64,000 nt of DNA, from contig JBAMDO010000202.1 of NCBI GenBank assembly GCA_037074765.1, forward strand, positions 43,875-107,874, in the 5' to 3' direction. Made by a program: the position numbers and the translations under genes. This stretch comes from Mansonella perstans (Eukaryota; Nematoda; Chromadorea; Rhabditida; Onchocercidae). The notes under the pieces are model-generated. The model made no database searches. It was not told where the DNA came from and worked only from the letters and a program-made list of their open reading frames with translations. Shown piece by piece: positions 39,101-49,680 of this stretch; within the stretch, counting starts at the first letter, position 1; every line of letters begins with the position of its first letter.

Positions 39101-42100
39101 CTTGCTTAACATACTTCATGAAGTTTACTTGGTTGAAAGAAAGAGTAAAATATCCTTATCTTTTACATTGAGTAACGCTTTTTTTTATTTGCGTATTTTG
39201 AGGTAGATAATATTTTATAGCCACTGGCAATTTATTTAGAGAGATTGTTTAAGTTAATGCTTCCAAGTATTTGCCTTAGGAATATTGAATTTATTGATTT
39301 CAGATCTGGTTCAGAAGAAAAGTATCAGAAGCTTGTAGCGACATCGGAAACAGTTCCAAGCACTTCGACAGCATGTAATATCCCTGGTCCTTATTTTACC
39401 ACTTCAGCATCAGTTCCTGCTGTTTCATTTCCGCTTTGTTTACCCAGTTCCGACCCATCCGAAAATGTTGCAAAATACTGCAGGCATCCCGTACGCACAA
39501 AATCTGTCACCGATTGGGTAAAATTGTTGCATAGTTTAAAAAGTGAAGTAGTTTTTTTTCCTTCCTATTTTAATTCGGGCATAAGAAAGTTTTCGCAGTA
39601 TATTTTATCCACCGCTTTATTGCATCTAATATGTTCGGTTCGTGTAAAAATAAAATATGTTATTATATTGGCTAAAATTAAACTAACTCATTCTGTATTT
39701 TTGAAATTAAACTAAATTTCGACTCTGCAAGTGTTTTATATATGACTTTTAAGGTTAATTGCTGAGTTTTTCAAATCCAACTCTAGATCCCCAGATGGTT
39801 TATTTTAAGATACTATCGGTCATTTTATCATATTCTCAGTCTCATTAATATTTAAATGTCATTTTCAAACTTTCTGTTGATCTCTATTCTAAAAATCTAA
39901 ATTATTTAAAATTCCCATTCTGTATTCAATTAAAGCAATTTATTATTTTACTTTAATATGTTTTTTTTAAATGATGTTATTTTTTGACGATAATCTCGAT
40001 ATCTAATTTGCATAATTTTCCGATTCCGTATTGTCATTATCTACTTACAGGTATCTTAATTAGGATGCTGAAAACATACGTTTTTTTTTTTTTTTTTATA
40101 GTTATCGGCTGTAGCAAATGATGAAGAGTCGTGGAACGTTAGTGAACGTTTATGGTTATGTGATAATTCTGACATTCAAATTCCATCATTTTTCGGTTCG
40201 GTTTTTCGGGTACTTGATTGCTCATCTTTTAACGATTGCCGTTTATTGATCTCATCGGTTGTTGCGAAAATACAAAAATTGTAAGCACTTTTTTTGTGTA
40301 TTATGTGAAATTTTAGTAGATTTTGACTGGAATTCATGGCATATTCTGTAAGACCTATTATATCGATGACTGCTGAGTTTCGCGAAAAAGTCCTGAAAAT
40401 GAGAATTTTCCGAAAGGATTGAAAATTAAGAGGTATTTCTTTTTAAGCTGCAACAGCTCGTCAACATCTCCACCGTGCACCGTTCTTGGTGTGATTGGCT
40501 CAGAGAAATTAATTAGCTATGTTCTTCGTGCTTATATTGAATCATTACAAGATAAATCAGCCGAGTGGATCAATTTCTTGAGGTGAATTTACTTCCGCTA
40601 ATTATGCTTATGAAGCAAATCATTTCTTATACTACGAACTTACACAACAACTTAATTTTTCCTTTCAGGTTTTGCGTAATTACATCACCGTCTAGTCCAC
40701 TGGGCAAAGTGCTTCAAGCTGGATCCAGTGGTACAGCTGCACTGAGTGAACTTTTTGTGAAAAATCCTGATGAATCAATAATGGCTGAATTGAAAGTACT
40801 TTCGGAAAAGTTGCAAAATGTGCCGGAGGGAACATTTCGAAAATTACCAATTGGTGAAGCAATGTTACAGTTGGATAGTAAAGCGTATGTATTTTGATCT
40901 TATAATTTTTTTGATTTCCATTATTTGCCAGTTATCGCATTGGTAACATTTTTCCAGATAGCTGTTACCTGTTCAGTAAAGTTAGAGTTAGCTACCAGAT
41001 AGAAGTGATTATTGCTTCACATTCGAGTGATCTTAACTTGTTATCGCATGTCAGTAATGTTTCTGCTTCTTCTTTACTTTCTAGTTGTGCTTTCCGTGAT
41101 ACATGATTAAAGATTGTAAATACTATGTTAATTACAGCTTGACTGATGAAAAAGAAAGTTCACAGTTCGTTCCATTCCTTTCCGAAGTTCGAATTGGTCA
41201 ATTTGAAGAAGACATGGAAAATTGCACAGTGCCGGCGCGATTTAACGATGAACCTCAGGTACTTGCAAAGTGATTTATATATCTTTTTTTTGCTATTTAT
41301 TAGTGTCATCGAAATTCTGATTGTAAAAAATTTAATGTAATCCTATAAAACATTCTCAAAAAACTTTTATTTTTTGATATGAATGACAAGGAGAAAAACT
41401 TGATGTTAGATTACTAATAATTTTTGCAGAGTGCTTTTGGTGTACAGCAGTCAACTCCGTTAACTCCACATAGTATCAAAATATCTGATCCATTGGATCT
41501 TCTTATCGAATATTGGATACCAAATATTCAGAATGTATGTTAAAGATTTGATTTTAATTTTGCCGTATCTTTTTGGTCGTGTGCAAAATTTAAGCAAATT
41601 TACTTATGCAAAGTTTAAAGTCAAAGAAGACTTGTTTGAGTTAGGATAATTTTTGTATTCGTTTATAATATGATATTATAAAGATGCAATACTTATGTTT
41701 TTTTTTTCCAGTACTAAAATTGATGTATTTTGTGTAGAAATTTAGCAAATTTTATTTTTAGAATGAAAGTGGTCCAAGCAATGGTGCCAGTGGCGGTAGC
41801 ACTGCAACAATGAAGCGTGAACCTCAATTTTTAAAATACTCAATTCGATCTGCATTTCGTTCATTTGCCGTATTTCGGAAGCCATTTAGTGCTCTTCTTT
41901 CTTTTCAGTTTGTCAAAGAGAAAAGGCGTGATAAAATGTTACATAAATTTGGGATGAAAAAAGTGCAAGTACGTTTTGGGACGGGAATTTAAATAATAGC
42001 CGATAATTTGCAAGAAAAATCATTTAGGAAGTCTTATTTACGTGTAATGTAAACTCAGAAAGACTGTTTTGATTTAAAAATAATTTAGATATTTGAACTA

Positions 42101-42787
42101 TGATACTGTAAATTAGTTAATTTTTGAATATGAGAGTTTACGCATATGCTATATTTATTTGTTTTATATATTTCCTATTTTTATTTCTTTTTTTTATTGC
42201 CACATTTTAATTTAATTTCATTGATAGAAACATTCAATTTTACAGCGAAATGAATCAGATGGTCAAAGTTCAGTTCAATGTATTAACAAGGTAGCACGTT
42301 TAATCTGTAGTGGAAAACATCCACTTACAGGTAAGTTAATATGTTTAAATGGTGATATCATAAATTATGCAAAAGTAAGCAAATCCAGAATGTTGCTTAT
42401 ATTGAATTGATAATGTATGGATTGAATTCGAATTAATATTTTAATAACGAGGATCATCATATTTGTTTTTTAGCTGTTGGTACTTATACTTAATTTTAAC
42501 GAAAAAATATTTAATTATCTACAAAAAAAATTTTTATTTGTTAATAAAAGAATTATTAGCTTTACCTTTCATTAATACTAAAGAGATTAGAGCAGATATT
42601 AATCTCTGTTGCTTCTGATTTTCTGTAAAATTTTCTGTTATTTAAATGATTTCCTTATTTTTTTCTATTTTTTCCAGTTTCGATTGATGGTTGTACCTGG
42701 TCGGAAATACGATTTTTCCAAATCTCTGCTCAATGGCAAACACACGTAAAGTATTTTCCGGTTTCTTTATTGTCGCGAAATTCATAA
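36158..42787 (+). CDS. pacs-1: PACS-type phosphofurin acidic cluster sorting protein
   Basis: Eighteen exons join in phase to 801 codons: 36158-36243, 36395-36479, 36737-36829, 37082-37187, 37399-37497, 37940-38126, 38278-38384, 38500-38693, 38796-38872, 39304-39517, 40102-40280, 40448-40582, 40669-40884, 41138-41258, 41430-41534, 41762-41968, 42246-42330 and 42678-42787. PACS proteins are cytosolic adaptors linking acidic-cluster cargo to AP-1/AP-3/GGA coats in endosome-TGN sorting. The cargo-binding region is evident at residues about 11-140: [62 protein letters not shown]. An acidic Ser-rich stretch lies at residues about 188-207, [14 protein letters not shown] near 240, and SDSGPEM near 290. 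The C-terminal PACS domain covers about 400-801 and ends [20 protein letters not shown] then [11 protein letters not shown]. Human PACS-1 is longer in its central linkers. Exon 16 contains a possible 39-nt in-frame intron. Confidence 0.92.
38978..39063. repeat. Two-copy 43-bp tandem duplication in a PACS intron
   Basis: Two adjacent 43-bp copies (38,978-39,020 and 39,021-39,063), starting TACTGAAAGAAGTGCCTAC, differ at a single position (C versus T near the end). The near-identity implies a recent duplication. Confidence 0.92.
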
Positions 42788-42920
42788 TATTCAAGTTTAT
42801 TGTTTGTATTTTTGTGTTGAATTATCTTCTTTCAAGAGTACTTAATGGTTTACGCAGTTTTTTTTTTTTTTTTTCAAGCTCCACTATTGTGTTAACGCAT
42901 TTAAATTTATTTGCTATCTT

Positions 42921-42926
42921 AATAAA
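42921..42926 (+). terminator. Poly(A) signal of the PACS gene
   Basis: AATAAA 134 nt after the stop codon. Poly-T and mixed sequence follows before the next candidate exon at about 43.2 kb. Confidence 0.5.
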
Positions 42927-43236
42927 TTTTACTGCATTGTAATTGTTAATTGTATAGGAATTGGCTAAGCATTTGATTGACGTATGTAACTACCTTTTGA
43001 GATTTTTAAATTTGAATGTGGCAAACTATAATATAGAGAATAATATATGAAATTTGTCTATTAAAAAATTATCAAGGTTAGGGTTTTATTCGTTTAAGCT
43101 ATGTTTATTGTAAGTGGTAGTTTGATTTGATAATCAAAATGCAATTTATGATTCCATAAAATGTAATTTTTAAATTTTGAAATTTACTACGTTTTTAATT
43201 ATTTGACTGGTGTTTTTTTTTGTTTTTTTACATTGA

Positions 43237-46200
43237 ATGCTTCAAAAATTTACAGTTGCATTATTTATAATCTTTTTTGTTCTTTCTTTTGTAAAATTTT
43301 AACTTTTTTTGTTGCATAATTTCTAATGAAATTTCATTTCTATAGTTGTTGTTTCATTCGATATAATTGGTTGGAGCGATTATACTTTGATAATAGTAGA
43401 TTTATCATATTGATTTCAACATATGCCTTTCCGGGTGATAATTGTTTTTACTACTTTCCTATATGCAAAGCATTATCAGGAACACAAAGACGCTGAATTT
43501 TCAATGCCTTTAATTATCATTACAGATTTATTATTGTGAGTTTCACAAAAACTCTTTCTGATTATTTATGTAAATTCCAAAGAAAAATTCATGCCTAAAT
43601 ATTACTTTTTAATTTATTGCCTTTTTCAATACTTCTATAACTTTTTTGAATAAATTATTATTGGTTTTTTGCATATAGTTAAGTAATCCTAAATGAAAAA
43701 GCATTCGCTGTTTTAAAAATTTACAATAAGTTCAATTTTAATTTAATTTTTACTCTTATGCATGCTTACAATCGGCGTATTTATCACAGCCATAATTATT
43801 GTTATTTTTATGATTCATTCATCATAGTTTGTTTCTTTTTCTGAACAAATAATTAATTTATTTGCTGTTCCGTTCAAACAGGCCCCTTGTTGTTGTTTTA
43901 AAACAAAATTTTTAATTTCCGAAACTTCCAAAACGTTTTATTAAATTTTTATCTTTTGAATATTGATAAAGTATAGTTTCAGAAATGTATCATATTACTA
44001 AGCATTTTAAGCGTGTTTGTAAATTCAAATAATTTTCACAGTAATGATATTCTTCAATTTGCATTTCATGAATCATTTAATGATGAAGTAAAGGTTAGCT
44101 AAATTATTTAAGTTTAATTATCAAAGATTTCCATTTTTATTCATTACATTTTTCTACTCAATTAAAGTACATATAGGAAATATAACTGAAAAAGTATTCA
44201 CACTACTGCTATTGCCAAGTGCTGTAATTACTGCCATTAATTTATCGAATTAAATTTTTATTATATGAAATTATTAAATTTGTATAAAAATTATCATTTA
44301 CTTTTTTTTCCATTTTTTAATTATTAATTTTGTCTATAATTCAGCAACTTGCTTCGCTCTCTTCATATCTTCCAGAATTTATCAATTAATTTTATTACTT
44401 GACTAAATGAAAAGTGATTTCAAAAATTTCAGTTTCAAAAAAATGAAGAAAACTTTCATTTTAGTATAAGTATTTTAAACAATTTTCTGGAAAAAGTGAA
44501 TATCCTAGGTTAATTTTTTAGATTAAACAATTTTAAATTATGCGCTTTCATAAGTTGTGAGAAAAGATGCTAACTTAAAAAAATGTAGGTTTTTAAGTTT
44601 TTAATTAAATTAAGGCACAAATTATTTCGCGACCTTTTCTAATTGGTAAGCATACATTTACAAATAAATAAATTAAAAATTTTTAGCAGTTTTTCATCCT
44701 ACAAAATGAGAATTCATTTAGGTACATTATATATTGCAACAATGTTTATATGTCGCATTATTGTCCACACAAAATTATCAACTTTTTCTAAATTTAATAA
44801 TTCATAGTGATGACAATAGCGATAAATGTCGCGTGGAAATATCAATGCTATTTGCTAATTATAAGCCATACATTCTTGCTAATTGGCATAATTTATTGTT
44901 TGAAACAGTAAAAAAATTAATAATTCTATTCCCAATGAATTTAAAAAGATTTTTTAATGTGAAAAGTATTAATTTACTTTTATCGAAAGAAAATTTGTAT
45001 TATAAAAAAATTTGCGTTTTGTTTATCATCGTGTTATTCATATAAGAGCTTGCTACCTGTTATGAATTTTAAAATTTCGACGAATAATTTTAATGATAGA
45101 ATATTTTAAAGCCCATCAGTTTGCTTTTTCCTCCCTTTTTCTTTTCCATTTGTACCGGGAAAACCCGACAAGGTAGTAGATGATGAGAATTCTTAACAAC
45201 AAAATTCCATTCGTTCAAAAAATACAACTATGAAATATTACTTTTGCAGAAGAAATAATTTTCGTAATTCAAATTTAAAAAAAAAAATTAGTGTTCTAAT
45301 TTGAAACGGCATCAATTAATAGTACAAATGTTGGAAATACGGCGGAGAAAAAATATTATTTTCGAGTTTTTTTTTTCCTAATAGTTAATTAATTAAAATC
45401 CTGATTTGCTGGAATTTAAATGTGAGATATTATTGGTTAGTTTAAATTAGTAATGAATAAGCTAGAAAATTTTCAAAGTATTTGTTTTGTTTTATAATTA
45501 AATTATTAAAAAATTAATTGAGGTAATATTATTCGTTTGCATTTTTAAGAAGTAATTTATTTTTGGCATATTTATTAAAAATTATATAAAAAAATGAATT
45601 ACTACAAAAAAACACTTCAATGAATTTCATGGTCAAAATTATTGTCCATTAATGTGGCATTTACGAAAAGAAGGAAAAGCCCAATTAGTTATGGAAAGTA
45701 CTTGTACATCGAAATTTGTCAATGCATTGGACAGTATCAATCAAAAGCACTTTTTCTGTGTGCAATTATGCTTTACAACTGATAACAACGAAAATAATAC
45801 AGCGTTTATGCAAAATTTCTTATCAGGTTGAGTGATTATTTCGATAACTAATAATTTTTTTATCAGTGAAAGACGAGAAATTTCCAAAATCTTTTTTTCT
45901 CTTTTCATTTCTTATTAAATATCACTTAACAAAACAAAATTTTTCTCAGACTGAATGATTATTTTAATAATTTTTTTTGACATTTTATATCAGTGAAAAT
46001 TGAAATTTGCTTTGCAAATATTTTAAAAGTTAAAAATCTCTTTTTTTCTCGAAAGAAATAGGCAAATGCATGATTGAGATTTAATCATAAAAATAATTTC
46101 ACAAAAATGCGACAAAAATGATAATTTATAATTTAGCACAGGAAAGGTTTAAATTGTTAAGATGAATGGAATTAAATCAAAAGTTATTTCTTTCAAATTT

Positions 46201-49200
46201 AGATTATAGGACTCCAAATTGTAATTTTCTTTTTTCTTTGTGGCATTTCTGGTTTTATAATTAAATTTATATAGAACGGGAAAAGAAATTTTTTGCACCA
46301 AAAATAAGACATATCAGAGAAATAGCAACAGCAAAAGGAACTGTGAAAGCAAATTTCAAATCAAGCAAATATGAAATGAAACAATCAAGTATAACTGAAC
46401 AGCTAAGTACGGTAAATACAACAACGCTTGATCTATTTTCGTGGATTCATGATTACAATAAATCAATGTGGAATGATACAGAAACTAATATGACAACTGA
46501 TAGCATTACTGTGCCAATAAAATACAATGATCATTTAATTTTTGGTTATTTTAGGTTTGCTTTTATTAATTATTTCTTTTCAATATTTTAATGTTAACTT
46601 GTTTTTTTAAAAATTTCAACTAAAATTAATTACTATTGCGCTATTTTATGTTTATTATTAAATATTATTTCAAATTTTATGGTTACTTTTTTTTGAAAAA
46701 AACTTTAAATATCATTAACAATTTATGATGGTCAGTGTAGAATATTAAGAAAAAAAAAAATATTAATTGAGAAAAGGCATAACATGCTACAATTATTGGA
46801 ATGAAATTTAAGTCGTTAAATTTTAGTTGAAATCAGAGTTATTGCAGAAGGTGTAAATAATATTCCAGTTGTAAAATGATAATGTTATAATTCGAAATGA
46901 TTGCATTTTAATTTAATAGCTTTGTAACATGCATGCAAATCTTGTGCAAGTTTAAATTGAACTTTTGAATTGGAATTACTTTTTAATATTTACTATTAAA
47001 GAAATTATATCATACGTTATTTTTCACTTACTTTTTTTATTTTAATCCCATTTTGATTGTGATCAAATCAAATTTTAATTTTTTTTTCCTTTTGCTTAAT
47101 TCTAATTAATAAGTGAACAATTAAAATATTACTTAGCAATTTTGAATATATGAAAATTAGAATTTGAAATATTTATTAATAGCAATTTCAGATTGTATGT
47201 CTTGATATCACTTGCAATTTTCGTCTCAATCCTACTTATTCTCACAGCAATTGCCTGCTATTATGATTTTGAAAATCGTCGCAGCACTTTGCCAGCCGGC
47301 AGATATCGTAGCACTGAAAAAAGTACTATACCAATAGTAACCGTTAAACATGCAGATGAACAACCTTGTATTGTACATAAAAAGAAGATTAAAGACGTTA
47401 GAATTTATCATTTAATAATTTCTTAAAAAAAACATTATACCGTATCAGAAAATAAAAGAAACGTACTAAGTGACCCTAAAATAACAGCGTAATTTATGAT
47501 CGCCCTACTGTACGCCATCAATTGATATCGTACAATGGAAGACGAATAGTTCACTGTTGCTATTTGTAGTGTATCATAAACCTATAACTAATAATGATTG
47601 TATGCATGAAACCATGAAAGATATCGGGTACAATAAGATACGAATAATTTTAGGGACAAAATGTAGGTACAATAAGCGTATTGCGGAAAAATTTTAATAA
47701 TACTGCATCATAATTATAATGACATAAATATGACTTGTGTGCTGTAGCGTGATTATAATGATAGTATTTACAGGCGGTAAAAGAATCAACATATTCACGT
47801 ACACTTCGCAAGCGTGAAATGCTAATTGCAGCACTGCGTTCAGGATCGACACAATCTGTCACATCCAGTGAATTTGACGACATTTTTGATTTGCAAATTA
47901 ATACAGTTTCAATTTTAATTTATTCAATTATAAAATTACGCAAAATTACGAAGACATCAAGCAAAATTTCTTTGTTTGTCTTTCTTCCAAAAAATAAAAT
48001 GCAAAGCTAAAAAATGAGAAATTTCTTCGAAAAATATTAATTTTTTATTTTTCAAAAACAAAATCAGCTGGATTTTTTGATTACTTGATTCAAATTGGAT
48101 TATGTGATCCAAATTAAAATTCTAATTCGCATTTTGAAGAAAATATAGAGACATAAACATAACTCATAGCCTAGCGGATTGCGTATCTGGATACTATTAG
48201 CATTCATGTTTTGATTTTATAATTTACAGATTTGTATTTCATTTTTTTGTCTCTACATAGAAACACTTTTATTTTTACTTCTCAGTTAGTGTTACAACTT
48301 CTTTTGAATAATTCAATTCAATCATTTTAATGTGAAATTTTTTTTTATTCTTTGGAAGAAAGACGAGCAAAGGACTTTTGCTTGGTATTTTCATAATTTT
48401 ATATAATAATTCGTATTAAATTGATGAAATTGAAATTAATATTATTTATTATTACAATTATTACAGCGACAATAATTGTTATTACTACTATTTCAATAAT
48501 AGTATTATTGTTATTATTATAATTATTTTGCAAGGAATTTATAGGTAGTGGAAGTTTGCCTAAAAAACATAAAATGCTAAAATTACCTCAAATCCCAGCA
48601 AAGGTATATTTCTTTTATTCTTTCCTAACTTACTGTTTTATCCTGTTCTTGAACAATGGAATTAGTTACATATTTTTAAGGACATTGTTTTTCTATCAAT
48701 TAAAATGTTTACCCATCAAATGAGATTATTTGGTCAATGGGTAACTTTTAAGCGCTATGAGGTAATTTGGTCGAGGGTAACTTTTAAGCATCTCCTCAAA
48801 TTTTACATCATTTATCAGCTTTTTCTTCATCTTTCATCATATTTATTAAATTTGAAAAATAATTTCTTCTTAATTTTGCTAAACACTCAGTATTTATTCC
48901 CAGCATTAATTTAAATATATATTTTTTAAATATAGCGATAAGTTATTCATCGAAATGTTTGTTTATATAACAACAACTGCTTTTCAAATTGCTATGAACG
49001 TCAACTCAAACTTAAATCTAGCTTCAACATTTTTATTACTTAATTCAATTGACAAGGAATTTTGAACATTTCTGAAATAAGTGACTTAGCATAGAATTAA
49101 TGAAATTGCACAATTAATGGAGCAAAGGGAAGTGAAAAATGTTTCATTTTTTTAATGAAAATTGAAATCACATTGAAAAACACTTTCGAAAAATACTTTC

Positions 49201-49580
49201 CTGGAACAAGATCATGCTGCTTATTTTTCCGTATTGCAATAAATTCAGTTTTTTCTTAAGATGGGTGAAAAAATATTACTACAGTGTGATTCCACGCAAC
49301 GTATCAGCTCAGCATTATCATCAAGCGCTGCAGAAATGAAAGAGTTAATAATTTTTTGATTATTCAAACCTAAAAAAGAATTTTAACATTTGAAACTTCC
49401 AGTTACAGAAAATATAACTTCATAGAATGCATTAAAATTTGTTTGAATTCTTAATAAAAAATTGAGTTGTACAGGGAAAAGCCAGCAAGCGAAAAATCGA
49501 AAGTGTCACCAGTGTCAGAATCAAGAAGTGAAAAAGGATCAGAAACCGGAAATGATAATGATGAAAGCAGAAAAGATTAG
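43237..49580 (+). CDS. Unrecognised type I single-pass membrane glycoprotein (5' half tentative)
   Basis: I do not recognise the family. Six 3' exons are phase-consistent: 46275-46554, 47192-47396, 47774-47905, 48535-48603, 49261-49343 and 49475-49580. The first of these encodes a juxtamembrane ectodomain with four N-glycosylation sequons (NTT, NKS, NDT, NMT). The second opens with about 22 hydrophobic residues (VLISLAIFVSILLILTAIAC) followed by basic ENRR, fitting an outside N-terminus. The remaining about 170 residues are a Ser/Lys-rich cytosolic tail ending SRKD. Upstream, 44042-44093, 44690-44721 and 44808-44907 also chain in phase. A cysteine-containing segment (NYCPLMWHL, MESTC, FFCVQLC) ends with a donor after 45826 that fits the next exon, but its 5' acceptor is missing. 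A signal-peptide-like frame (MLQKFTVALFIIFFVLSF) at 43237-43290 and an exon-like frame at 43346-43434 are candidates for the start; their joins are unresolved. The gene lies 449 bp behind the PACS stop on the same strand. Confidence 0.5.
48721..48790. repeat. Two-copy imperfect tandem repeat in an intron
   Basis: Two adjacent copies (about 37 and 33 bp) share TGAGRTWATTTGGTC and GGGTAACTTTTAAGC. They lie in the intron after the 48535-48603 exon of the membrane-protein gene. Confidence 0.75.
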
Positions 49581-49674
49581 TAACGAATACGATTCTATGA
49601 AAGAGTAGTAAAATGGAACAACGAACTAAATTGAATTTAAAAAGCAGTTCATTTATTTCTTATGTGCAAATATG

Positions 49675-49680
49675 AATAAA
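49675..49680 (+). terminator. Poly(A) signal of the membrane-protein gene
   Basis: AATAAA 95 nt after the TAG stop at 49,578-49,580, preceded by a short AT-rich 3' UTR. Confidence 0.55.

Noticed and set aside
42959..42982. Small exon-like frame after the PACS stop, possible alternative last exon
   Set aside because: PACS proteins end with the [15 protein letters not shown] segment that precedes the stop at 42,787, so no extra exon is needed. The site is kept only as a note.
44734..45045. 103-codon plus-strand frame read as a single exon
   Set aside because: Only its middle part (44,808-44,907) fits the splice chain of the membrane-protein gene. The remainder is read as intron.
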